Shown: positions 7,844 to 15,672 of the stretch, in pieces
Layout: each line of letters opens with the position of its first letter
Numbering within the stretch: the first letter of the stretch is position 1
Assembly (NCBI GenBank): GCA_030430535.1
Contig: JAUIKY010000012.1
Location: 1 to 64,000, forward strand
DNA length: 64,000 bases
Reading direction: 5' to 3'
Source: Bacteroidia bacterium
GTDB lineage: Bacteria; Bacteroidota; Bacteroidia; Flavobacteriales; Flavobacteriaceae
The notes under the pieces: generated by a model
Database searches by the model: none
What the model was told of the DNA's origin: nothing
What the model saw: only the letters and a program-made list of their open reading frames with translations
Position numbers and translations under genes: made by a program

Positions 7844-7994
7844 ACTTTCCATTAAGGTTATCTTTTTTTAATGTTACCACAACTTAAATTCTTAAATAAA
7901 GTCCCATTATCAATAACCTTAATTTAATAGATGCTTAAACGGCATGGTTGGATCGTTTTGTTATTTGCGCCCTTTAAAAGCAAACTAACAAAAC

Positions 7995-10838
7995 ATGAAA
8001 AAAAATTATTTATTATTACTATTTATAGCTTTAAGTACGGTCTTTGGTTTTGGCCAAGGAGGAAACATTAAAGGTGTTGTGGTCGATAATGACGGACTGC
8101 AAGTACCTTTCAGTAATATTTTAATTGAATCCTTAAGCAAAGGAACCTATTCTGATGTTGACGGTAACTTTTTGTTGCTCGATGTGCCGGAAGGAAACCA
8201 AATCTTAACGGTAAAGTACTTGGGTTATGAGGATGCCAAAGCTGAGGTTTTGGTTGAAGCTGGAAAAACAGCAACCGTAAAAATCAGTATCGCTTCAAAA
8301 GCATTGGAGTTGGATGGAGTGGTAATTAACGGTTTTAATAGCGGACAGGCGAGAGCCTTAAACACCCAGAAGAACAAAACGAATATAACCAACATTGTAT
8401 CGACCGACCAGATTGGTAAATTCCCCGACGCCAATATTGGCGATGCCGTTAAGCGTATTCCGGGAATTACGATGCAAGTGGACCAAGGTGAGGCACGAAA
8501 CATTATTGTTCGTGGTTTGGCGCCACAATTAAACTCGGTGACTTTAAACGGAAGCCGTATTCCTTCGGCCGAAGGCGATAACAGAAATGTACAAATGGAT
8601 TTGATCCCCTCTGATATGATCCAGACCATTGAAGTGAACAAAGCCGTTACACCCGATATGGATGCCGATGCTTTGGGTGGATCTGTAAACTTAATTACCA
8701 GAACGTCGCCACAAGGGTTCCGTTTTTCTGCGACTGGCGGTTCGGGGGTGAATTTCATTACCGATAAACGAATCTTAAACGGGTCGTTTTTATTGGGCGA
8801 CCGAAGTGATAACGGAAAGTTGGGCTGGATGGTTTCGGCCTCTTTCAACGATAATGATTTTGGAAGCGACAACTTTGAAGCCGAATGGACCGATGAGTTT
8901 GAATACAATGCCTTTGACGACGAAGATAATTTAGAAGAAGTCGATGTAAATCCGTATGCCAACGTATTCGAAATTCGAGAATATTTGGTGCAACGTATCC
9001 GAAGAAGTTTTTCGGCCAACCTTGATTACAAACTGAACAAAAACAACAATATTTATTTTAAATCGATTTACAACTGGCGTGACGATCGCGAAAATAGATT
9101 CCGTTTAGAACATGAAATCTTAGATGGTGAAGATATTGAGCCGGGTGATTTTTCAGTGGATGGGAGTGGTAATTTAACTAGTTTTCCAGTAGAAGCCAAA
9201 AGACAATCTAAAGGTGGTATTGACAATAGCCGAAATAAAAACAGACGTTTGGAAGATCAACGCATGTTCAACTTCAGTTTAGGCGGCGAGCACTTGGTCA
9301 ACGATTTACAAATCGATTGGATGGCATCGGTTTCAAAAGCTTCCGAAGAGCGATTGAATGAGCGCTATTTAGAATACGAAAGTGAATATGGTGTTAACTT
9401 CAATAATAATTTGGAGAATCCGTTATTTACGCCGCAAGATGCAAACGATGCGCTTTTCAGTGATTTTGAATTTGGCGAGTTAACCGAGGAAAACCAATAC
9501 ACCGAAGAGCGCGACATCAACTTATTTGTAAACTTCCAGTTGCCACTTAATTTGTTCGGACATGAAGACGGTTTCTTAAAATTTGGAGCTAAGTCCCGCT
9601 TTAAAAACAAAAATAGAGATAACGATTTTACCGAGTATAGTCCGCTAACCAGTGCTTTAGATATGTTAGGCGATGTACCTACACGCAACTATTCCGATGC
9701 CGATTTCTTAGCGGGTAGCCAATATGCGGTGGGTGCTTTTGCTACTCCAGAATTTATTGGTAGCCTAAACCTAAATGATGTAGCTCAATTTGAAAGCGAA
9801 AACCTTCCGGAAGAATATTTAACGGCCAATTTTGATGCCGATGAAAACGTTTATGCGGCCTATGCCATGACCAACCAAAAGCTGTCTAGTCAATTAAGTA
9901 TGTTGTTTGGTGTTAGGGTAGAACACACCCAAATAAACAGTTTGGGTAACGAACTCATTTTTGATGTTGATGGCGACTACGCCGGAACCAACCAGCTTAA
10001 AGACGAAAACTCGTATACCAATGTAATGCCTGGATTGCACTTAAAATACAACTTAAAGAACGACCACACGGTGTTGCGTTTTGCATGGACCAACACTTTG
10101 GCGCGTCCCAATTATGTGGATTTGGTGCCCTACCAAGAAACCAACAACGAAGATGAGGAAATCTATTTAGGAAATTCTGAACTCGATCCCACAACCTCGA
10201 TGAACTTTGATGTAATGGCCGAGCATTATTTCAAGTCGGTTGGTATCGTTTCAGGAGGTGTTTTCTATAAAAATATCCAGGATTTTGTTTACACCAGTCA
10301 ATCTGAAGATAACAACGGTTACGAGGTTTATCAGCCATTGAATGGCGACGGAGCTACTGTTTTCGGTGCAGAAGTGTCGCTGCAACGTAAACTGGACTTT
10401 TTGCCAGGCTTCGCTAAAAACTTTAGCGTTATGCTTAATTACACTTACCTAACGTCAAGTGCAGACGGTATTAAAAACGAAGACGGCGACGAGCGTACCG
10501 ATTTAGATTTACCGGGTACGTCGCCAAACATGTTCAACGGTTCGTTGGCCTATGCTACCAAGAAAATGAGTTTCCGCCTGTCGGCCAATTATTCCGATTC
10601 ATACATTGATGAAATTGGTGGTAGTGCTTTTGAAGACAGATACTACGACGAGCAGTTCTTTTTAGATTTCAATGCAAACGTGTCGATCAATAAAAATTTA
10701 AGTCTGTATTTGGGTGTCAATAACATTACCGACCAGCCTTTGCGATATTTCCAAGGCGTAAAAGCCAGAACCATGCAAAAGGAATTTTACGGACAACGAT
10801 TGACTTTCGGATTAAAATACGATGTGTTTAAAAATTAA
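7995..10838 (+). CDS. TonB-dependent outer membrane receptor (phytase-linked)
   Basis: 947 residues. Signal peptide (MKKNYLLLLFIALSTVFGFG), an N-terminal carboxypeptidase-regulatory-like domain (about 24-100, GNIKGVVVDNDG), a plug (IGKFPDANIGDAVKRIPGI, IIVRGLAPQLNSVTLNG), and a 22-strand type barrel ending in LTFGLKYDVFKN. The plug resembles the Caulobacter/Xanthomonas-type receptor family. It sits 8 bp before a beta-propeller phytase gene and is almost surely co-transcribed. Receptor plus phytase pairs are known from several Bacteroidota and Proteobacteria, so the substrate is likely phytate or an inositol phosphate, but this is inference from context. Confidence 0.93.
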   Translation: MKKNYLLLLFIALSTVFGFGQGGNIKGVVVDNDGLQVPFSNILIESLSKGTYSDVDGNFLLLDVPEGNQILTVKYLGYEDAKAEVLVEAGKTATVKISIASKALELDGVVINGFNSGQARALNTQKNKTNITNIVSTDQIGKFPDANIGDAVKRIPGITMQVDQGEARNIIVRGLAPQLNSVTLNGSRIPSAEGDNRNVQMDLIPSDMIQTIEVNKAVTPDMDADALGGSVNLITRTSPQGFRFSATGGSGVNFITDKRILNGSFLLGDRSDNGKLGWMVSASFNDNDFGSDNFEAEWTDEFEYNAFDDEDNLEEVDVNPYANVFEIREYLVQRIRRSFSANLDYKLNKNNNIYFKSIYNWRDDRENRFRLEHEILDGEDIEPGDFSVDGSGNLTSFPVEAKRQSKGGIDNSRNKNRRLEDQRMFNFSLGGEHLVNDLQIDWMASVSKASEERLNERYLEYESEYGVNFNNNLENPLFTPQDANDALFSDFEFGELTEENQYTEERDINLFVNFQLPLNLFGHEDGFLKFGAKSRFKNKNRDNDFTEYSPLTSALDMLGDVPTRNYSDADFLAGSQYAVGAFATPEFIGSLNLNDVAQFESENLPEEYLTANFDADENVYAAYAMTNQKLSSQLSMLFGVRVEHTQINSLGNELIFDVDGDYAGTNQLKDENSYTNVMPGLHLKYNLKNDHTVLRFAWTNTLARPNYVDLVPYQETNNEDEEIYLGNSELDPTTSMNFDVMAEHYFKSVGIVSGGVFYKNIQDFVYTSQSEDNNGYEVYQPLNGDGATVFGAEVSLQRKLDFLPGFAKNFSVMLNYTYLTSSADGIKNEDGDERTDLDLPGTSPNMFNGSLAYATKKMSFRLSANYSDSYIDEIGGSAFEDRYYDEQFFLDFNANVSINKNLSLYLGVNNITDQPLRYFQGVKARTMQKEFYGQRLTFGLKYDVFKN

Positions 10839-10846
10839 CAGTAAAA

Positions 10847-11863
10847 ATGAATAAATTAAAAGCAAATATAATTTTAGTGATAACTTTGGTGGTAGTAGGA
10901 TGTGGCAGTAAGTTGCCCGAAATCATCGCCACCATCGTTACCGAGCAAACCCCGCATGATACCGACGATCCCGCTATTTGGGTGAATGCTGAAAATCCTT
11001 CGGAAAGTATCGTTTTTGGAACCGATAAAAATACCGATGGTGGGGTGTATGCTTTCGATTTAAACGGAAAAATAATTGAAAGCAAAAGCATTAAAAGTAT
11101 AAAACGCCCCAATAATGTGGACGTGGAATACGGTTTTAAATTAACCGATTCCACGGAAACGGACATCATTGCCTTTAGCGAAAGAGAGCGCCAGCAATTC
11201 CGTGTATTCTCTGTGCCAGATATGAACCCATTGGATAACGGTGGATTTAAGGTTTTTGAAGGAGAAACCGAACTGGAGCATAATTTGCCCATGGGTATTG
11301 CGTTGTACAAATCGCCAAAAACGCGAGCTGTTTATGCTATTGTTGGGCGAAAGGCCGGACCAAAATTAGGTTACTTACACCAATACGAATTGGTTTCCGA
11401 TAGTTTGGGCGTGCATGCCAATTTGGTGCGTAAGTTTGGTGCATTCAGCGGAAAAAAGGAAATTGAAGCCATTGCGGTCGATAACGAAAATGGTATCGTT
11501 TATTTTTCAGATGAAGGACATTGCATCCGTAAATACTATGCTGAGCCTTCAATGGGCGACGAAGAAATTAGCTGTTTTGGTGGCGAGTATTTTAAAGAAG
11601 ATATTGAAGGCATAGCCATTGCAAAATATGCCGATAAAGGTTTTTTAATTGTGTCGAACCAACAAGCACACAGTTTTAATATTTTCGATTTAGAAACCAA
11701 TGCCTTTATAAAAGAACTGAATTTAGGAACGGTTGAAACCGATGGCTGCGAAGTAACAACGTCAAATTTGGGCAACCAATTTCCAAATGGATTGTTCGTG
11801 TCGATGAACAACGACCGTAATTTTTATTTCCACGATTTGGCCTTGCTAAAATTAGAGGAATAA
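10847..11863 (+). CDS. Beta-propeller phytase lipoprotein (3-phytase)
   Basis: Ca-dependent phytate hydrolase of the beta-propeller family; releases phosphate from myo-inositol hexakisphosphate at the cell envelope. Lipoprotein signal with Cys19 (VVVGCGSK). Diagnostic motifs: HDTDDPAIWVN (compare DADDPAIW in Bacillus enzymes), NNVDVEYGF, GLFVSMNNDRNF at the end. 338 residues, the expected size. Second gene after the TonB receptor, followed by a hairpin terminator. Confidence 0.93.
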   Translation: MNKLKANIILVITLVVVGCGSKLPEIIATIVTEQTPHDTDDPAIWVNAENPSESIVFGTDKNTDGGVYAFDLNGKIIESKSIKSIKRPNNVDVEYGFKLTDSTETDIIAFSERERQQFRVFSVPDMNPLDNGGFKVFEGETELEHNLPMGIALYKSPKTRAVYAIVGRKAGPKLGYLHQYELVSDSLGVHANLVRKFGAFSGKKEIEAIAVDNENGIVYFSDEGHCIRKYYAEPSMGDEEISCFGGEYFKEDIEGIAIAKYADKGFLIVSNQQAHSFNIFDLETNAFIKELNLGTVETDGCEVTTSNLGNQFPNGLFVSMNNDRNFYFHDLALLKLEE

Positions 11864-11882
11864 AAATTTACATATCATACTG

Positions 11883-11912
11883 TCCCGATAGTTCTCGGGG
11901 TTAAGAATGACA
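11883..11912. repeat. Short palindromic repeat, CCCGA..TCGGG type
   Basis: CCCGATAGTTCTCGGG hairpin followed by AGAATGACA. The same words (CCCGATAGC, GAATGACA) recur at 15.6 kb and 39.5 kb. Non-coding tail of the phytase gene. Confidence 0.6.
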
Positions 11913-11917
11913 CCTTT

Positions 11918-12421
11918 TTAAGCCCTCCCCGCATTTCGGAGAGGGCTTTCGCTTTTCAAAATATCCCGCACAATTTTCAAATGGTGGTTGGTGTGTATGG
12001 CCAAAAAACGAAGGGTTTGTTTTTTATTTAGCATACCAAAAATATGATGTATAAAATAGGTCTTTTCGGGAAGTTGCTTTGCGACTTCAACTTGTTTTCT
12101 GGCAAATTTTAATTTTTCTTTTAAATCTTCAGCGGTAATGGTTTGAGTTGGGACGACTACTTCAGGCGCTTTGCCCATGCCACGAGGTATATAGCCTAAT
12201 GGAAATATAATGGTTCGCTTTATGTTGAAATTCCGTTTATAGTTTTCGGGCTTGGTTTTGGCCAATATGCCGCAAACGCCATTAATCACCATTAAAATAT
12301 GCGATAAATGCCAACCGATACTGCTTTTCGAAACTTTTTTTTCGGTAAGTCCGTGATTGGGGATATATGCTTCTATTTGTGCCAGTTGCTGTTTTAAAGT
12401 GTCGAAATGTTTATGGTCCAT
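11918..12421 (-). CDS. DUF1569 / DinB-like family protein
   Basis: 167 residues from the ATG at 12421 (the ORF-track start at 12427 is TTG). Four-helix bundle signature of DinB-like proteins with three conserved His positions: SSIGWHLSHIL, and RFLAIHTNHHLKI near the C-terminus. Such proteins bind a divalent metal; the activity of DUF1569 members is unknown to me. The last ten residues (after ILKS) are translated from the terminator hairpin of the convergent phytase gene, which suggests that the C-terminus was changed when the hairpin arose. Confidence 0.8.
   Translation of the reverse strand: MDHKHFDTLKQQLAQIEAYIPNHGLTEKKVSKSSIGWHLSHILMVINGVCGILAKTKPENYKRNFNIKRTIIFPLGYIPRGMGKAPEVVVPTQTITAEDLKEKLKFARKQVEVAKQLPEKTYFIHHIFGMLNKKQTLRFLAIHTNHHLKIVRDILKSESPLRNAGRA
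11920..11948. terminator. Terminator of phytase, overlapping a CDS end
   Basis: AAGCCCTC ... GAGGGCTT stem, with an inner CCG/CGG, then TTTC and T-rich sequence. It serves the plus-strand phytase, but it also encodes the last codons and stop of the minus-strand DUF1569 gene. Confidence 0.75.
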
Positions 12422-12516
12422 CTCCAAAATTTACTTAAAAGATATAAATTAAATCCTTAACTTTAAGCAATTGCTTTTGCAAAAGGTATATTGTATCACT
12501 TGAAAATTATTTAAAT

Positions 12517-12789
12517 ATGCTTCCGTTTAGATCAGAAATTAGAAATTCCCCCAAACAGCCCACCATTAAGATTTTTTTAAGTGACGAGTCGTTAGACGAA
12601 CGCATTAAAAAGCATTTGGAGCATTTTAAAGAAATTGAAGCCATTGAAATTCGTGAAAGTGTGGGTCAAAATCGTGCCAACGAAAACATAACCGTGTTTT
12701 TAAACGAAGATGTCGATATAGAAAAAATGAAAAAAGCCATAGATTCTAGTCTGTGGTGGTATTTTGAAGAAGACTTGGTGGATGAGTGA
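12517..12789 (+). CDS. Hypothetical protein, 90 residues
   Basis: Soluble, charged, no signal peptide and no cysteine. Begins MLPFRSEIRNSPKQ and continues with a Glu/Lys-rich alpha/beta region (IKIFLSDESLDERIKKHLEH, ITVFLNEDVDIEKMKKAI). The alternation beta-helix-beta-helix suggests a small ferredoxin-like fold, but I recognise no family. ATG start. It stands alone between the DUF1569 gene (divergent) and the restriction island. Confidence 0.65.
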   Translation: MLPFRSEIRNSPKQPTIKIFLSDESLDERIKKHLEHFKEIEAIEIRESVGQNRANENITVFLNEDVDIEKMKKAIDSSLWWYFEEDLVDE

Positions 12790-12955
12790 TTTTTGTTTGC
12801 CACGAATGCACGAATAAATTTTTTCGAGTTTAATTGTTGCTTTCAGCTAATTTGTGACCACCGTGAGCCCTGTGCAATGAAGAACCGAAATATTGCTATG
12901 GGCTTCAAAATTGGTGAATGATATTCAGAAATAAATTCAGAATGATGCGTAAAAA

Positions 12956-13426
12956 TCAAAAATCGTATCCCGTAGAAATATAAACCATAACATCATTGAT
13001 GCATTGGTTGAGATTCTGTTTAATTTCTCGGCTCCAAAACCTAAAAACGGTATAATCCATATCGGCCAATTGTTGGTTTACTTCTTTATCGCGTTGCATG
13101 TTGCGCTCTATTTTTGGTATCCAAAATGCACGGTTACTTTTTATGGTTTGCTTGCGTTCGTCCCAATTGTAGCCATGCCAAAACTCGCCATCGATAAAAA
13201 TGGCTAATCTGTATTTTTTTATAGAAACATCGGGTTTGCCCGGTAGCGTTTTGTTGTCTACTCGAAACCGAACGCCTCGAGCCCAAAGCGCACGCCGAAA
13301 CAGTAGCTCGGGTTTGGTGTTTTTGCCCCGTATTTTGCCCATGATTTTCGAGCGCTTTTTAGTGGTATAAAAACCGGAAGCTTCGTTAAAGCGTGGGACT
13401 TTTATTTTATTATCTTCGTAGGACAT
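12956..13426 (-). CDS. vsr: Very short patch repair endonuclease (Vsr-like)
   Basis: Nicks 5' of T in T:G mismatches made when 5-methylcytosine deaminates. 156 residues. RSKIMGKIRGKNTKPELLFR and GVRFRVDNKTLPGKPDVSI match the family; Asp66 equals the catalytic Asp51 of E. coli Vsr and His84 (EFWHGYNW) equals His69. The E. coli zinc ligands are missing: Cys66 is Glu and only one Cys exists in the whole protein, so this is a zinc-free subtype that I recall as common in Bacteroidota. It lies 20 bp from, and divergent to, the restriction endonuclease, with the cytosine methyltransferase nearby. Confidence 0.9.
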   Translation of the reverse strand: MSYEDNKIKVPRFNEASGFYTTKKRSKIMGKIRGKNTKPELLFRRALWARGVRFRVDNKTLPGKPDVSIKKYRLAIFIDGEFWHGYNWDERKQTIKSNRAFWIPKIERNMQRDKEVNQQLADMDYTVFRFWSREIKQNLNQCINDVMVYISTGYDF

Positions 13427-13446
13427 TTATTAAAAATAAGAATTTA

Positions 13447-14223
13447 ATGGGGCAATCGAAAAATAAATATGTTGATTTCGTTTCAGATGAACACCTTCTA
13501 AAGTGCATTTCAAACCTTTACAATTCCTATAATCAAGCCAAAAAGGAATTTACAAAAACGAAATTTTATAACAATAAGGTAGATACCTTCAAATTGACTT
13601 TCGATTCAAAATTCAATGAGCTTTCGGAAGAGGAATTGATTAAATTGGAAATGTCCCGTCAAATTGATAAATCGGTCAATAATGCTATTGGCACTTTTCA
13701 CGAAGAGGTGCTTGGCGGCATTGAAGGTTATTCCAGTGGCAAGTTAAGCGGTTATGATGTTAAGGCCGATGATGACAGTTTATTTGCTGAAATAAAAAAT
13801 AAACATAATACAATGAACAGCAGTTCGGCAGAAAGTGCATTTCAAAAGTTAGCGCGTTTTGCTGATGATAACAGGCAGGCAACATGCTATTTGGTTCAGG
13901 TTTTGGCAAAGAAAAGCTTTCTTAAAAAGTGGGAGGGCATTATAAACCGAAAAGAGTACAGTCATAGCCGAGTGTTTATTATTTCCGGTGATAAATTTTA
14001 TGCCATGCTTACTGGCGATGAAAATGCTTTCTTCAAACTTTACAAAACTTTGCCCGTTGCCATAAACGATTTTTTAAAAACCATTGATGCCGTTTCCGTA
14101 AAGGAAAACAATATTCTTTCTGATATTTCTGAGAGTGCCAAAACATCTGAAAGAACAATAATTGACGAAATAACTTTTGAGAATTTCTATTATTATGATG
14201 GTTTTGAAGGCTTAGGCAGTTAA
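13447..14223 (+). CDS. Type II restriction endonuclease, Eco47II-like
   Basis: 258 residues from the ATG at 13447 (the longer ORF would overlap vsr). The segment SLFAEIKNKHNTMNSSSAES holds the catalytic D/E-(x)n-ExK type centre and is the signature of the Eco47II restriction family (PF09553), whose members cut GGWCC or GGNCC. The partner cytosine-5 methyltransferase is convergent and overlaps its 3' end by 12 bp; Vsr is divergent 20 bp away. Family specificity suggests GGWCC/GGNCC here, but this is inference. Its promoter must lie within vsr or the 20 bp gap. Confidence 0.85.
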   Translation: MGQSKNKYVDFVSDEHLLKCISNLYNSYNQAKKEFTKTKFYNNKVDTFKLTFDSKFNELSEEELIKLEMSRQIDKSVNNAIGTFHEEVLGGIEGYSSGKLSGYDVKADDDSLFAEIKNKHNTMNSSSAESAFQKLARFADDNRQATCYLVQVLAKKSFLKKWEGIINRKEYSHSRVFIISGDKFYAMLTGDENAFFKLYKTLPVAINDFLKTIDAVSVKENNILSDISESAKTSERTIIDEITFENFYYYDGFEGLGS

Positions 14224-15480
14224 AGCCTGTTCGCCGTTTACTTTTAGTTCATGCAATTCAACCTTATTCAAAAAGGCAATAATGGAATACCCAATTTCCT
14301 TGGCCAGATTTACCGGAACGGCATTTCCAATTTGTCTGTACTGTTGTGATACCGAGCCTGCAAATTTCCACTCGTCAGGAAAAGTTTGTATTCTAGCATA
14401 TTCACGCACTGTAAATGGTCTGGTTTCATCTGGGTGACAGCGTTCGGTTTGTTTTTGAGCAGGGCTACAGGTTAACGTCAAACAAGGCTCGTCCCACCCA
14501 ATGCGGCGTGCCATGCCTGTTTTTCCACCACCTAAATAGAAACTTTTTTGCATGTACTCTTTTTGGATGTCTAACGGTAAATCGCGCCAATAGCCTTTTG
14601 GAGGTACCAAATCCAATACTTTCTTTTTGTGTTCTGGATAGGTTGAACCTTTTGATTTAGGAACATTTTTATCGAACAACCGTCCCTTTTTTAGAGCATC
14701 TTTTAAAGTATATATTTCAGAAAACGGCTTGGGGTATGTATAGTTTTCTTCAATGTCTTTCCTCACGGCAACCAAAATTAATCGTTCCCGCTTTTGGGGT
14801 ACATTGTAATGAATAGCCTTTAAAACTTCAACGGGAGAAACCACGTTATATCCTATCTCATCCAAAATGGAAATCATGCCTTCCAATGTGCGTCCTTTAT
14901 CATGGTTTAAAAGTCCTCTAACATTTTCGCCAATACATATTTTGGGTTGAACTTCTTTAACAACCCTAGCGAATTCGTAAAAAAGTGTACCTCGAGCATC
15001 ATTAAAACCCAGTTTTTTCCCCGCATAGCTGAACGCTTGGCACGGAAAACCGCCGGTTACAACATCAACTTCATTTTTAAACTTTGAGAAATCATGGTTT
15101 TTGATGTCGCCCTCCAAAACATTCCAATGCGGACGGTTCTCGCGAAGGGTTTGGCAGGCCCATTTGTCGATTTCATTCAATGCTGTACATTTTAAACCGG
15201 CTCGCTCTAATCCAATAGCTAAGCCGCCTGCTCCGGCAAACAATTCCAAAACCGAAAAATCCTTAATTGGTTTCACAAAGTTGCCTTGGTCAATGGTTTC
15301 GAAGTAGCGTTTAAATTCAGGGAAAATTTCAAGTTGCTTCTTTTTGTAAACCCTATAATTGCTCATGGGTTCCCTAACAGCTTTTAATTTGCCCTCGTTG
15401 TCCCAGCGACGTAAAGTTTCTGGGTTTTTATCTAAAATTTCTGCTGCTTCCGAAACCGAATAACTGTCTTTAATAACCAT
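14212..15480 (-). CDS. DNA cytosine-5 methyltransferase with N-terminal MerR-like HTH
   Basis: Modification enzyme of the restriction system. Starting at the ATG at 15480 (the track start at 15489 is TTG), residues 1-50 form a helix-turn-helix of the MerR/excisionase type (YSVSEAAEILDKNPETLRRW). The catalytic domain follows: motif I FAGAGGL (about 81), motif IV GGFPCQAFS with catalytic Cys147, motif VI ENVRGL, motif VIII QKRERL, and motif X RQIGNAVPVNLA. The target recognition region lies between VIII and X. The HTH suggests that the enzyme represses its own gene; a near-perfect palindrome lies just upstream of its start. Confidence 0.95.
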   Translation of the reverse strand: MVIKDSYSVSEAAEILDKNPETLRRWDNEGKLKAVREPMSNYRVYKKKQLEIFPEFKRYFETIDQGNFVKPIKDFSVLELFAGAGGLAIGLERAGLKCTALNEIDKWACQTLRENRPHWNVLEGDIKNHDFSKFKNEVDVVTGGFPCQAFSYAGKKLGFNDARGTLFYEFARVVKEVQPKICIGENVRGLLNHDKGRTLEGMISILDEIGYNVVSPVEVLKAIHYNVPQKRERLILVAVRKDIEENYTYPKPFSEIYTLKDALKKGRLFDKNVPKSKGSTYPEHKKKVLDLVPPKGYWRDLPLDIQKEYMQKSFYLGGGKTGMARRIGWDEPCLTLTCSPAQKQTERCHPDETRPFTVREYARIQTFPDEWKFAGSVSQQYRQIGNAVPVNLAKEIGYSIIAFLNKVELHELKVNGEQALTA

Positions 15481-15487
15481 ATTGCAC

Positions 15488-15503
15488 AACCTTATATATG
15501 GTT
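15488..15503. promoter_or_regulatory. Candidate operator of the methyltransferase gene
   Basis: AACCTTATATATGGTT: 14 of 16 bases fit a palindrome. It lies between the -7 box and the start codon, a good place for a repressor. Binding by the enzyme's own HTH is inference. Confidence 0.45.
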
Positions 15504-15504
15504 A

Positions 15505-15512
15505 CAAATTTA
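15505..15512 (-). promoter_or_regulatory. -7 box of the methyltransferase gene
   Basis: On the minus strand TAAATTTG, matching TAnnTTTG, 24 bp upstream of the ATG. No good -33 TTG is seen. Confidence 0.5.
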
Positions 15513-15572
15513 AAGTTTTATTTTTAGAATGAAAATTAAGTTATCAACATTGCTTTAAGAAGCAAAAAAACA

Positions 15573-15613
15573 AAACCCTCACATCTCGATAGCTATCGGG
15601 ACTGCAAGGGTTT
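15573..15613. terminator. Terminator of ahcY with nested palindrome
   Basis: Outer stem AAACCCT / AGGGTTT encloses the palindrome CTCGATAGCTATCGGG of the repeat family. On the minus strand it follows ahcY directly. Confidence 0.5.
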
Positions 15614-15668
15614 CTAAATATCTTAAAAGTTTTAATTGATGAGATTCCTGCCTTCGCAGGAATGACAC
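15583..15668. repeat. Palindromic repeat unit near ahcY
   Basis: Contains CTCGATAGCTATCGGG and, 45 bp on, ATTCCTGC-CTTC-GCAGGAAT followed by GACA. The second hairpin recurs almost base for base at 39541-39565. Confidence 0.7.
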
Positions 15669-15672
15669 AAAC

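Noticed and set aside
7900-7994. Promoter for the phytase-linked TonB receptor
   Set aside because: TTATTTGCG at about 7965 is one base short of TAnnTTTG and no proper -33 partner was found, so I did not list it.
8225-9019. 264-residue ORF on the minus strand
   Set aside because: Fully antisense to the phytase-linked TonB receptor; Ser-rich shadow frame without motifs.
10828-11310. 160-residue ORF on the minus strand
   Set aside because: Antisense to the phytase gene, whose identity is certain; no motif.
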